A DNA stretch of 64,000 nt from Rhizobium bangladeshense (GTDB lineage: Bacteria; Pseudomonadota; Alphaproteobacteria; Rhizobiales; Rhizobiaceae): positions 397,864 through 461,863 of the forward strand of contig NZ_CP071614.1 in the NCBI RefSeq assembly GCF_017357245.1, in the 5' to 3' direction. The notes under the pieces are model-generated. The model saw only the letters and a list, made by a program, of their open reading frames with translations, was not told the origin of the DNA and ran no database searches. Positions 26,927 to 36,297 of the stretch are shown here, piece by piece. The position numbers were made by a program, and so were the translations under genes. The stretch's first letter is position 1; every line of letters starts with the position of its first letter.

Positions 26927-28255
26927 TCAGAAGCCTCCCTTGCCAGGGATCCAGTTGGTGCCGGCGAGCGGCACCTGCGCCATGGCCGATGCCTCGATCG
27001 TCAATGCAACAAGGTCTTCCGGTTCGAGATTGTGCAGGTGGTTCTTGCCGCAGGCGCGCGCGATGGTCTGGGCTTCGAGCGTCATGACCTTGAGGTAGTT
27101 GGCGAGGCGGCGGCCGGCCGCAACCGGATCCAGACGTCTTGCAAGCTCCGGGTCCTGTGTGGTGATGCCCGCCGGATCCTTGCCTTCATGCCAGTCGTCA
27201 TAGGCGCCGGCCGTCGTGCCGAGCTTTTGATATTCCGCTTCCCAGCGTGGATCGTTGTCGCCGATCGCGACGAGCGCCGCCGTGCCGATCGCGACCGCGT
27301 CGGCGCCGAGCGCCAGCGCCTTCGCCACGTCAGCGCCCGAGCGGATACCGCCCGAGATGATCAGCTGCACCTTTCGGTGCATGCCGAGATCCTGCAGCGC
27401 CTGGACGGCAGGACGAATGCAGGCGAGCGTCGGCATGCCGACATTCTCGATGAAGACATCCTGGGTCGCCGCCGTGCCGCCCTGCATGCCGTCGAGCACG
27501 ACGACGTCGGCGCCCGCCTTCACGGCAAGGGCGGTGTCGTAATAAGGGCGCGCGCCGCCGACTTTGACGTAGATCGGCTTCTCCCAATCGGTGATCTCGC
27601 GCAGCTCCATGATCTTGATTTCGAGATCATCAGGGCCGGTCCAGTCCGGATGGCGGCAGGCCGAACGCTGGTCGATGCCCTTCGGCAGGTTGCGCATATT
27701 GGCGACGCGGTCGGAGATCTTCTGGCCGAGCAGCATGCCGCCGCCGCCAGGTTTGGCGCCCTGCCCGACCACGACTTCGATCGCGTCGGCGCGGCGCAAA
27801 TCCCTAGGGTTCATGCCGTAGCGCGACGGCAGATATTGATAGACCAGCGTTTGCGAATGACCGCGTTCCTCATCGGTCATGCCGCCGTCGCCCGTCGTGG
27901 TCGACGTGCCAGCGATCGTCGCGCCGCGGCCGAGCGCTTCCTTTGCATTGCCGGACAGCGCGCCGAAGCTCATGCCGGCAATGGTAATTGGCGTCTTCAG
28001 CATGATCGGTTTCTTGGCGAAGCGCGAGCCGAGTACCACCGAGGTGTCGCACTTCTCCCGATAGCCTTCGAGCGGATAGCGCGAGATGGAGGCGCCGAGA
28101 AACAGCAGGTCGTCGAAATGCGGAACCTTGCGCTTGGTGCCGGCGCCGCGAATGTCATAGATGCCGGTGGCTGCCGCGCGGCGGATTTCGGCGAGCGTAT
28201 GGTCGTCGAAGGTCGCGGACTTGCGCGGCGGGGTATAGGGATTGTGATAGCTCAT
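26927..28255 (-). CDS. mgsC: N-methylglutamate synthase FMN subunit (GltB-like)
   Basis: This 442-aa protein corresponds to the FMN-binding synthase domain of glutamate synthase: SFGALSGNAKEALGRGA, KPGGGGMLLGQK, VVLDGMQGGTAATQD and GGIRSGADVAKALALGADAV. It converts gamma-glutamylmethylamide and glutamate-derived intermediates to N-methylglutamate together with MgsA and MgsB. The same family is annotated GlxD in rhizobia. The [3Fe-4S] cysteine cluster of GltB, which normally precedes the ATQ motif, is absent here (DPAGITTQDPEL). Confidence 0.92.
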   Translation of the reverse strand: MSYHNPYTPPRKSATFDDHTLAEIRRAAATGIYDIRGAGTKRKVPHFDDLLFLGASISRYPLEGYREKCDTSVVLGSRFAKKPIMLKTPITIAGMSFGALSGNAKEALGRGATIAGTSTTTGDGGMTDEERGHSQTLVYQYLPSRYGMNPRDLRRADAIEVVVGQGAKPGGGGMLLGQKISDRVANMRNLPKGIDQRSACRHPDWTGPDDLEIKIMELREITDWEKPIYVKVGGARPYYDTALAVKAGADVVVLDGMQGGTAATQDVFIENVGMPTLACIRPAVQALQDLGMHRKVQLIISGGIRSGADVAKALALGADAVAIGTAALVAIGDNDPRWEAEYQKLGTTAGAYDDWHEGKDPAGITTQDPELARRLDPVAAGRRLANYLKVMTLEAQTIARACGKNHLHNLEPEDLVALTIEASAMAQVPLAGTNWIPGKGGF

Positions 28256-28269
28256 TGATGTCCCTCGCC

Positions 28270-28956
28270 TCAGTACGCGTCGGCGTTGTCGATGTTGAAA
28301 TTGTAGAGCTTGCGGGCGGAGCCGTAGCGCTTGAACTCTTCAGGTCTGACGTCCGTCACGCCGGCCTTGTCAAGCAGCTCGGCGAGCTTTTCCAGATGCT
28401 CCGGCCGCATCTCTTTCTCGATGCAGTCGGAGCCGAGGCTCTTGACCGTGCCGCGGACGAACAGCTTGGCTTCGTAGAGCGAATCCCCCAGTGCGTCGCC
28501 GGCGTCGCCGAGGACGACGAGATGGCCGGACTGGCCCATGAAGGCCGACATGTGGCCGATGCTGCCGTGAACGACGATGTCGATGCCCTTCATCGAAATG
28601 CCGCAGCGCGATGCCGCATTGCCCTTGATGACGAGCAGGCCGCCCCGGCCGGTGGCGCCGGCATATTGGCTGGCGTCGCCCTCGATGACGACGGTGCCGG
28701 ACATCATGTTTTCGGCAACACCCGGTCCGGCCGAGCCATGAACCGTCACCCTGCCGCCGTCATTCATGCCGGCGCAGTAATAGCCGACCGATCCCCGGAC
28801 CGCGACCGTGACGGGGCTGTCGATACCGACGGCGACGGCATGACTGCCGCGGGGATTGATAACTTCGAATTCAGTGTCGTTGGCGCCTTTGGAAAGGGCA
28901 TGCAGGGCGCTGTTCAGTTCGCGAAGCGGGGTGTTGGAAAGATCGAATGTGGGCAT
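28270..28956 (-). CDS. mgsB: N-methylglutamate synthase beta-helix subunit (GXGXG domain)
   Basis: This 228-aa protein is the stand-alone GXGXG beta-helix domain of glutamate synthase (HGSAGPGVAENMMSGTVVIEG, then GRGGLLVIKGNAASRCGISMKG). It acts structurally in the MgsABC complex. The start is at 28956 (MPTFDLSNTPLRELN), where homologues begin; the frame is open further upstream. It corresponds to GlxC of rhizobia. A 14-bp gap separates it from mgsC. Confidence 0.92.
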   Translation of the reverse strand: MPTFDLSNTPLRELNSALHALSKGANDTEFEVINPRGSHAVAVGIDSPVTVAVRGSVGYYCAGMNDGGRVTVHGSAGPGVAENMMSGTVVIEGDASQYAGATGRGGLLVIKGNAASRCGISMKGIDIVVHGSIGHMSAFMGQSGHLVVLGDAGDALGDSLYEAKLFVRGTVKSLGSDCIEKEMRPEHLEKLAELLDKAGVTDVRPEEFKRYGSARKLYNFNIDNADAY

Positions 28957-29014
28957 TGGTACCTCGTTGGTCGGAGAGACGGCCCGAGCCGCCTCTTGGC
29001 TCTCAGGTGCCCCT

Positions 29015-29920
29015 TCAGGCGGCCTTGTCGTGATCCCAGAAGTAAACGGTCGCCGGCTCCGGCTCCCAGACGCGGGCATTCTCGATGCCGGGAAGGTTGA
29101 CCAGCGCGCGGTATTCCGAGCCGAAGGCGACATATTGGTCCGTCTCGGCCATGACGGCGGGCTTGCAGGCGATCGGGTCACGCACGACGCCGAAGCCGGA
29201 CTTGGTGCCGACGACGAAGGTGAAGAAGCCGTCGAGATCGTCGAGGGCGCCTGTCAGTGCCTGGCCGAGATCCTTGCCCTTGGCCATTTCGGCCGTCAGA
29301 TAGGCGGCGGCGACTTCGGAATCGTTCTGCGTCTCGAAGGTCATGCCTTCGCGAACCAGTTCGCGGCGCAGGTTGTTGTGGTTGGATAACGAGCCGTTGT
29401 GCACGAGGCACTGATCGGCGCCGGTCGAGAACGGATGAGCGCCGAGCGTGGTGACGGCGGATTCCGTCGCCATGCGGGTATGGCCGATGCCGTGGGTTCC
29501 GCTCATCGAACGGACGCCGAAGCGCGCCACGACGTCTTTCGGAAGACCGATTTCCTTGTAGATTTCGACGGTTTCGCCCGATCCCATGAGGCGGACCGCC
29601 GGGCGGATGCGTTCGAGCGCCTCGCGCACTGCTCCAAGCTTGGAGGCATCAAACTCAATGACCGCATGCGTGCTCTTGATCCACACGTGGGCTTTGATGC
29701 CGGCTTTGTCGAGATCGCCGGCCAGGCCGTCGAAGTCCACACCTGGATTGGCGGACTGGATGGTGACTTTCGCCTTGCCCTCGGCAGAGCCGCCATAGAT
29801 CGCGATGCCGGCCGAGTCCGGTCCGCGATCCGTCATGGTGATCAGCATATCCGAAAGCAGGTTTCCCAGCTGAGGCTCAAGGCTCTTGTCCTTGAGGAAC
29901 AATCCAACAATGCCGCACAT
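29015..29920 (-). CDS. mgsA: N-methylglutamate synthase glutamine-amidotransferase subunit
   Basis: This 301-aa class II amidotransferase has the catalytic N-terminal Cys2 (MCGIVGLF), the GHTRMATES motif and LVHNGSLSNHNNLRREL. It splits the amide bond of gamma-glutamylmethylamide or glutamine and feeds the amine to the synthase site. It corresponds to GlxB. AAAGGAGG precedes the ATG at 29920. It is the first gene of mgsABC-gmaS-purU-folD. Confidence 0.92.
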   Translation of the reverse strand: MCGIVGLFLKDKSLEPQLGNLLSDMLITMTDRGPDSAGIAIYGGSAEGKAKVTIQSANPGVDFDGLAGDLDKAGIKAHVWIKSTHAVIEFDASKLGAVREALERIRPAVRLMGSGETVEIYKEIGLPKDVVARFGVRSMSGTHGIGHTRMATESAVTTLGAHPFSTGADQCLVHNGSLSNHNNLRRELVREGMTFETQNDSEVAAAYLTAEMAKGKDLGQALTGALDDLDGFFTFVVGTKSGFGVVRDPIACKPAVMAETDQYVAFGSEYRALVNLPGIENARVWEPEPATVYFWDHDKAA

Positions 29921-29981
29921 AGCCAGTGCCTCCTTTCATTTTGAGAAAGGACTAGCAGGTCCGATTGCCTCCATCAACTGT

Positions 29982-30003
29982 TAAGAATAATTTTTTCTTC
30001 TAA
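29982..30003. promoter_or_regulatory. AT-rich inverted repeat upstream of mgsA
   Basis: TTAAGAATAATTTTTTCTTCTAA is an AT-rich imperfect inverted repeat in an otherwise GC-rich region, about 60 bp before the mgsA start. Arms AGAA and TTCT flank a T-rich centre. It is a candidate binding site for the XRE-cupin regulator encoded next to it. Symmetry and position only. Confidence 0.35.
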
Positions 30004-30009
30004 GGCAAA

Positions 30010-30693
30010 TCAGCCTCTGGAGCTCTGCTGTGGATAGCTGATGATCGAGAGGTATCTGCTCGGCAGTTTTACCAGTTGCTCCGGCCCATGCGGCGCATCG
30101 GCGTCGAAGAACAGGCTGTCGCCCGGCTGCATCTGGAAAAGCTGGTCGCCGTGGCGGTAGATGACCTCGCCTTCGAGCATGTAGAGAAACTCCATGCCCT
30201 CGTGCTGGAACGTCGGGAAAACATCGGAATCGGCCGTCAGCGTGATGAGATAGGGTTCTACGATGACCCCGCTGGTGTTGTTGTCGATATGGCCGAGCAG
30301 ATTATACTGATGGCCTGCGCGGGTGCCGCGCCGTTCGAGTTCCACGCCCTGCCCTGCCTTGACGAAAACGGCGTTGCGCGGCTCTTCATAGCGGCGGAAG
30401 AAGGCCGTCAGCGGCACGCCGAGCGCCCGCGACAGCGATTGCAGCGTCGTCAGCGACGGCGAAATGTTGCCGTTCTCGATCTTTGACAGCATGCCAAGGG
30501 AAATGCCGGTCGCGGCCGCGAGATCGGTGACGGTGATGCCGAGTTTCTTGCGGTAGGCGCGCACCTCATGGCCGATCGCCATTTCGAGGTTGTTTTCCTT
30601 CGGCTCCCGAACAGCGTGCGGATCCTGGGAAAAGGCGGGGCGCCCGCCCTGCGACTGTTCCGGTTGCCCTGTCGTCTCGAGCTTTGTTTTCAT
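30010..30693 (-). CDS. XRE-cupin transcriptional regulator
   Basis: This 227-aa protein has an N-terminal helix-turn-helix (VRAYRKKLGITVTDLAAATG, then SLGMLSKIENG) and a C-terminal cupin domain (FQHEGMEFLYMLEGEVIYRHGDQLFQMQPGDSLFFDADAPHGPEQ). This is the PuuR/SutR-type plan, where a small metabolite binds the cupin barrel. The start at 30693 (MKTKLETTG) has an AAGG site; an upstream in-frame start at 30750 is less likely. It sits between glxA and mgsA in the same direction, so it is a likely regulator of the methylamine genes (inference). Confidence 0.87.
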   Translation of the reverse strand: MKTKLETTGQPEQSQGGRPAFSQDPHAVREPKENNLEMAIGHEVRAYRKKLGITVTDLAAATGISLGMLSKIENGNISPSLTTLQSLSRALGVPLTAFFRRYEEPRNAVFVKAGQGVELERRGTRAGHQYNLLGHIDNNTSGVIVEPYLITLTADSDVFPTFQHEGMEFLYMLEGEVIYRHGDQLFQMQPGDSLFFDADAPHGPEQLVKLPSRYLSIISYPQQSSRG

Positions 30694-30762
30694 GCTGCTG
30701 CCTTCGTTTTGCCGAAAGGCAACCCTATCGCCATAGTGAAATTTCCTCAACCGTGAAGAAAA

Positions 30763-31722
30763 CTATTCCCGCCGCGCCTCGCGCGGAGCTAGGCCGTAGA
30801 CGGCACGGAACAGCCGGGAAAAATGGCTCGGACTGGAAAAACCCGTGGCCATCGCAATCTCCGAGACGGAAAGCGGGCTCTGCTTCAGCAGCCGATGGGC
30901 ATGCTGCAACCTGATCCGGTGGTATTGATCGAGAAAGGTTATGCCGAGATGGGCTGAAAAGAGCCGGTCGAGATGGCGGGGGGTGACGCCGGCGATGCGC
31001 GCCATGGCGGCTCGGTCGAGCGGCATTTCGATCGTTTCCTCCATCCGTTCGAGAATGCTGAGCAGGCCGGGGTGGTGGACGCGGTAACGCTCGGCCAGCG
31101 AGCCACGCTGGGGGGCCGCCGGCTCGTTGACTTCGGTGTGGAGATACCAGTCGCTGACCCGACGGGCGAAGTCCGGTCCCATGCGCTCGGCGATCAGCAC
31201 ATGCATCATGTCGAGAGGCGCAATGCCGCCGCCGCAGGTGATGCGGTTCGCGTCGATCACGAAGCGCGCCTGACGTGGTGTGAGATCGGGGAAAGCTTCG
31301 AGGAGGGCGGCCGCATGTTCCCAATGGATGGTGAAGTCGCGGCGGGCAAGCAGACCTGCGGCGGCCATGAGATAGGGACCGCCCGAGATGCCGCCGATCC
31401 TGACACCTTCGCGCGACAATTGCCGCAGGCACGCAAGCACCCCAGGATAGCCCCAGTCGCGCGGCGAGCCGCCGGCGCAGACGAAGGCCGTCCCGAGATC
31501 CGAACCCCTGGCGGGAAGAGGCTCCGCGGGCACGCTGACGCCTGAGGAGGAGAGCGCCGGCGCGCCGTCCGGGGAGAAGACCGACAGGCGGTAGATCTCG
31601 CGGCCCGCCAGAAGGTTTGCCGCCCTGAGCGGCTCGGTCGCCGAGGCATAGGACATCAGCGCGAATCCCGGAATCAGGATGAAGCCAATCTCCTGGGTAT
31701 TTCTGCTATCGCACGAAGGCAT
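30763..31722 (-). CDS. glxA: GlxA-like AraC-family transcriptional regulator
   Basis: This 319-aa protein has an N-terminal DJ-1/PfpI-like amidotransferase fold (GFALMSYASATEPLRAAN) and two AraC helix-turn-helix motifs at the C-terminus (MARIAGVTPRHLDRLFSAHLG, then SVSEIAMATGFSSPSHFSR). This is the GlxA/GbdR/CdhR group, which activates catabolism of glycine betaine, carnitine or related amines. It is divergent from mgdA and adjacent to mgsABC, as in rhizobial glxABCD. It probably activates both transcripts in response to a methylated amine (inference). Confidence 0.88.
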   Translation of the reverse strand: MPSCDSRNTQEIGFILIPGFALMSYASATEPLRAANLLAGREIYRLSVFSPDGAPALSSSGVSVPAEPLPARGSDLGTAFVCAGGSPRDWGYPGVLACLRQLSREGVRIGGISGGPYLMAAAGLLARRDFTIHWEHAAALLEAFPDLTPRQARFVIDANRITCGGGIAPLDMMHVLIAERMGPDFARRVSDWYLHTEVNEPAAPQRGSLAERYRVHHPGLLSILERMEETIEMPLDRAAMARIAGVTPRHLDRLFSAHLGITFLDQYHRIRLQHAHRLLKQSPLSVSEIAMATGFSSPSHFSRLFRAVYGLAPREARRE

Positions 31723-31742
31723 GTCTCTTTTCTAACCGTTTA

Positions 31743-31757
31743 TGCCCCTTTTGGGCA
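31743..31757. promoter_or_regulatory. Inverted repeat in glxA/mgdA divergent promoter
   Basis: TGCCC and GGGCA (5-bp arms, 5-nt spacer) lie in the 87-bp gap between the divergent starts. It could be an operator or a leader hairpin; symmetry is short. Confidence 0.3.
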
Positions 31758-31809
31758 AGTGGGCCACGCAGTTTCTGGCATCATCCGACGGTTCTATTCG
31801 GATTGACCC

Positions 31810-33060
31810 ATGCGCTATTCCGCTCTTTCGATTTTGTTCAACGGCCTTCGCGGCAACAAAGGCTGGGCGCCAGCGTGGCGCGACCACGCGCCTAAGCCGC
31901 ATTACGACGTGGTCATCGTCGGCGGCGGCGGTCATGGTCTTGCCACGGCCTATTATCTTGCAAAGGAATTCGGCGTAACCAATGTCGCCGTCCTCGAAAA
32001 GGGCTATCTCGGCTCCGGCAATATCGGCCGGAACACGACGATCATTCGATCGAACTACCTGCTGCCGGGCAACAACCCATTCTACGAGCTGTCTATGAAG
32101 CTCTGGGAAGGCTTGGAGCAGGATTTCAATTTCAACGCCATGGTCTCGCAGCGCGGCGTTCTCAACCTCTTTCATTCCGACGCGCAGCGCGACGCCTATA
32201 CGCGCCGCGGCAATGCGATGCGGCTGCACGGCGTCGACGCCGAGCTTCTCGACCGGCAGGCGGTGCGCAGGAAATTGCCTTTCCTCGATTTCGACAATGC
32301 CCGTTTCCCCGTCATGGGCGGCCTCTTCCAGCCGCGCGGCGGCACGGTGCGCCACGACGCAGTCGCCTGGGGTTATGCCCGCGGCGCGGACAGCCGCGGC
32401 GTCGACATCATCACCCAGTGCGAGGTGACCGGCATCCGCAGGGAAAACGGCCGGGTGACAGGCGTCGAAACCAGCAGAGGCTTCATTGGCTGCGGCAAGC
32501 TGGCGCTTGCGGCCGCCGGCAATTCCACCGTCGTCGCTGATATGGCCGGCCTTCGTCTGCCGATCGAAAGCCATGTGCTGCAGGCCTTCGTCTCCGAAGG
32601 GCTGAAACCCTTCATCGACAATGTCGTCACTTTCGGCGCCGGGCACTTTTACGTGTCCCAGTCGGACAAGGGCGGGCTGGTCTTCGGCGGGGACATAGAC
32701 GGCTACAATTCCTATGCCCAGCGCGGCAATCTTGCCACGGTCGAGCACGTCGCCGAAGCCGGACTGGCGATGATCCCGTCGCTGTCGCGTGTGCGCTACC
32801 TCCGCTCCTGGGGCGGCGTCATGGATATGAGCATGGACGGCTCGCCGATCATCGACCGCACCCATATCGACAATCTCTATCTCAACGCCGGCTGGTGTTA
32901 CGGCGGCTTCAAGGCCACACCCGCCTCCGGCTTCTGTTACGCCCATCTGATCGCCCGCAATACACTGCACCAGACGGCCCGCGCCTTCCGGCTCGACCGC
33001 TTTGCGAGCGGCTATGCGATCGACGAAAAGGGCGTCGGCGCCCAGCCCAATCTGCACTGA
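31810..33060 (+). CDS. mgdA: N-methylglutamate dehydrogenase subunit A (SoxB-like)
   Basis: This 416-aa FAD-dependent subunit opens with KPHYDVVIVGGGGHGLATAY and contains SGNIGRNTTIIRSNYL, both typical of the beta subunit of heterotetrameric sarcosine oxidase. The C-terminus has the flavin-site pattern NAGWCYGGFKATPASG. In this context the complex more likely oxidises N-methylglutamate to glutamate, delivering the methyl as methylene-THF, than sarcosine. SoxB remains the alternative. mgdB follows after 12 bp. Confidence 0.9.
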   Translation: MRYSALSILFNGLRGNKGWAPAWRDHAPKPHYDVVIVGGGGHGLATAYYLAKEFGVTNVAVLEKGYLGSGNIGRNTTIIRSNYLLPGNNPFYELSMKLWEGLEQDFNFNAMVSQRGVLNLFHSDAQRDAYTRRGNAMRLHGVDAELLDRQAVRRKLPFLDFDNARFPVMGGLFQPRGGTVRHDAVAWGYARGADSRGVDIITQCEVTGIRRENGRVTGVETSRGFIGCGKLALAAAGNSTVVADMAGLRLPIESHVLQAFVSEGLKPFIDNVVTFGAGHFYVSQSDKGGLVFGGDIDGYNSYAQRGNLATVEHVAEAGLAMIPSLSRVRYLRSWGGVMDMSMDGSPIIDRTHIDNLYLNAGWCYGGFKATPASGFCYAHLIARNTLHQTARAFRLDRFASGYAIDEKGVGAQPNLH

Positions 33061-33072
33061 GGACATTCGACC

Positions 33073-33354
33073 ATGGCAAGCCTGATTTCCTGTCCGCATT
33101 GCGGCGTCCGGCCCAGGGAGGAATTCTCGATCCGCGGCGATGCGAACCTTGTCCGGCCGGCGCCGGATGCCGGCGCCGATGCCTGGTACGACTATGTCTA
33201 CCTCCGCGACAATCCGCGCGGCCGCCATAGCGAATACTGGCACCATTCTTCCGGATGCCGTCGCTGGCTGATCGTCGAACGAGATACCGTCACCCATGCG
33301 GTCCATGGCGTCCGGGATGCCGCCCTTTCCAAAATCGGCGGAGAAGCGGTATGA
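33073..33354 (+). CDS. mgdB: N-methylglutamate dehydrogenase subunit B (SoxD-like)
   Basis: This 93-aa small subunit has the SoxD pattern: a N-terminal CPHCGVRPREEF zinc-binding knuckle, YVYLRDNPRGRHSEYWHHSSGCRRWL, and a variable C-terminus. It is a structural zinc subunit of the tetrameric oxidase/dehydrogenase. Its stop overlaps the mgdC start by 4 bp. Confidence 0.93.
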   Translation: MASLISCPHCGVRPREEFSIRGDANLVRPAPDAGADAWYDYVYLRDNPRGRHSEYWHHSSGCRRWLIVERDTVTHAVHGVRDAALSKIGGEAV

Positions 33355-36297
33355 CGAGTTTCCGTCTTTCCTCCGGCGGCCGCATCGACCGCACTAGAAC
33401 ACTCGGCTTCACCTTCGACGGCAAGGCGCTCGAAGGCCATCCGGGCGACACACTCGCCTCGGCGCTGCTTGCCAACGGTATCAAGCTCGTCGGCCGCAGT
33501 TTCAAATATCACCGCCCGCGCGGCGTGCTGACCGCCGGTGCTGCCGAACCGAACGCGCTGGTGACGACAGGCAGCGGCGGGCGCACCGAGCCAAACACAC
33601 GCGCGACAATGATCGAGCTCTATGAGGGGTTGGCGGCCAAGAGCCAGAACCGCTGGCCATCGCTCGGCTTCGATCTCGGCGCGGTCAATGGGCTGCTCTC
33701 GCCCTTCCTCAGCGCCGGCTTCTACTACAAGACCTTCATGTGGCCGGCGGCGCTCTGGGAAAAGCTCTATGAGCCGCTGATCCGCAAGGCGGCGGGCCTC
33801 GGGCGGGCCTCCTATGAGCCCGATCCCGATGCCTACGAGAAATGCTGGGCCCACTGCGATCTACTGGTGATTGGCGCCGGCCCGGCCGGTCTGGCCGCAG
33901 CGCTGACGGCAGGCCGCGCAGGCGCGCGCGTCATCCTCGCCGACGAGGGAGCAGAACTTGGCGGCAGCCTGCTTCCCGAAAGCGGCGCGGTTGAAGGCAA
34001 ACCCGCTGATACCTTTCTTGGCGAGCTGCTTGCCGAACTCGAAGGGCTTGCGAATGTGCGCCGCCTGCGGCGCACGACTGTTTTCGGCTGGTACGACGAC
34101 AATATGTTCGGCGCGGTGGAGCGGGTGCAGAAGCATGTGGCGATGCCCGATCCGGATCGTCCGGTGGAACGGCTGTGGCGCATCATTGCCCGGCAGGCGA
34201 TCCTTGCGACGGGGGCCGAGGAGCGGCCGCTCGTCTTCGGCGGCAACGATATTCCCGGCGTGATGATGGCCGGCGCCATGCGCAGCTATCTCAACCGGCA
34301 GGCAGTGGCGCCGGGCACAAGCACGGTGATCTTCACCACCAACGATGCCGGTTACCGCACCGCCGCCGACCTTGAAGCGGCCGGACTCGGCGTTGCGGCG
34401 ATCGTCGACAGCCGCGCGGATGCGTGCAAGGCCTGGCAGGGCCGCGCCGAGGTGCTGCAGGGCGCCCGGGTGATCGATGCGTTCGGCGGCAAGCGCCTGC
34501 ACGGCGTCAGCGTCGAGTCCGAAGACGGTGTGCGTCGGATCGAAGCCGATGCACTTGCCATGTCGGGCGGCTGGAGCCCGATCATCCATCTTGCCTGCCA
34601 TCGCGGCGGCAAACCGCAATGGTCGCAGGAGCATCCGCCTTTCTGGCTCCGGCTGCGCAGGATGGTCTTGCCGTTGCCGGCTCGGCTGCCGGCCTCGCGC
34701 AAATCACCGCCTGCCTCGGCGATGGCGCCGCAAAGGCGGCCGCCGCCCTGAAGTCGATCGGTTTCGCAGCGGAACCGGCCTTTGCCTCAGCCACCGATAC
34801 GGCTCAGCGCACGAAGCCGCTCTGGTCGGTTAAAGGCGCGAAGGGCAAGGCCTTTGTCGATTACCAGAACGATGTGCATCTCAGGGATCTCGGCCTCGCC
34901 GTCCGTGAAGGCTACGGTCATGTCGAACTTGCCAAGCGTTACACCACCAGCGGCATGGCGACCGACCAGGGCAAGCTTTCCAACATCAACGCCATCGGCA
35001 TTCTCGCCGAGGCGCGCGGCGTATCGCCCGCCGAGGTGGGTACGACGACTTTCCGGCCCTTCTATACGCCGGTTTCCTTCGGCGCCTTGACCGGGGCATC
35101 GCGCGGCAAAGATTTCCAGCCGGCGCGCAAATCGCCGCTGCACGGCTGGGCGAAAAAGAACGGCGCGGTCTTCGTCGAGACAGGTCTCTGGTATCGCTCC
35201 TCCTGGTTCCCGCGGGCCGGCGAGACGACCTGGCGCGAGAGCGTCGATCGCGAAGTGCTGAACATCAGAAAGAATGCCGGCCTCTGCGACGTCTCGACCC
35301 TCGGCAAGATCGAAATCTTCGGCCGCGATGCCGCGACCTTCCTCGATCGGATCTATTGCAATAGCTTCGCCAAGCTCCCCGTCGGCAGGGCGCGCTATGG
35401 CATCATGCTGCGCGAGGACGGCTTTATCTATGACGACGGCACCACCAGCCGGTTCAGCGACGAGCATTTCTTCATGACGACGACGACCGCGCTTGCCGCG
35501 GGCGTCCTCACCCATCTCGAATTCTGCGCCCAGACGCTCTGGCCAGAGCTCGACGTCTGCTTCGCCTCCTCGACCGATCAGTGGCGCAGATGGCCGTGGC
35601 CGGGCCGAAGTCGCGCGCCATTCTCTCGCAGATCGTCGACGAGGACATATCCGACGCCGCCTTCCCTTCATGAGCGCCCGCGAGGTTCACTGTTTGGCGG
35701 CCGCCTCGAAGGCCGGCTCTTCCGGATCTCCTTCTCGGGCGAACTCGCCTACGAGCTTGCCGTGCCTGCTGGTTACGGCGAAGGCGTCGCCGACGCCGTC
35801 ATGGCATCAGGCGAGAACACGGCATCTGCGCTTACGGCGCCGAAGCGCTCGGCGTCATGCGAATCGAAAAGGGCCATATCACCCATGCGGAATCAACGGC
35901 ACGGTGACGCCAGGCGACCTCGGCTTCGGCCGCATGGTTTCGTCGACCAAGCCCGATTTCATCGGCAAGGCGATGCTCGCGCGCAAGGCCTGCAGGATCC
36001 CGAGCGCCCGCGCCTCGTCGGCGTCAAGCCGCTCAACCCGGCAAGCGGCTTTCGCACCGGCTCGCACATCCTGGCGGAGGGCGCTGCGGCGACGCTCGAA
36101 AACGATCAGGGCTACGTTACGTCAAGCGCCTTCTCGCCGAGCCTCGGCCATACGATCGGCCTGGCGCTCGTCCGGCGCGGGCCTGAGCGCGTCGGCGAAA
36201 GGTGACGGTCTGGAACGGCCTGCGCAATGAATTCACCGATGCGGTGCTCTGCCATCCCGTCTTTATCGATCCCGAAAACGAGAAGCTCCATGCCTGA
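33351..36297 (+). pseudogene. mgdC: N-methylglutamate dehydrogenase subunit C (SoxA-like), frameshifted
   Basis: A SoxA-type alpha subunit is split across frames. An intact N-terminus (2Fe-2S-like GDTLASALLANGIKLVGRSFKYHRPRG, FAD motif VIGAGPAGLAAALTAGRAG) runs to about 34635. The protein then continues in other frames to the aminomethyltransferase-like C-terminus. I count about eight single-base losses, near 34635, 35584, 35666, 35687, 35816, 35891, 35985 and 36200, mostly in runs of G, C or A. Adding eight bases gives 984 codons, the family length, ending GCC TGA at 36297 and overlapping mgdD. The protein between the breaks is well preserved. This suggests sequencing errors more than decay; either way this copy is broken as given. 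Confidence 0.82.

Noticed and set aside
31732..33306. 524-codon minus-strand frame opposite mgdA and mgdB
   Set aside because: Complementary to the SoxB-like gene whose motifs are clear; no plausible protein.
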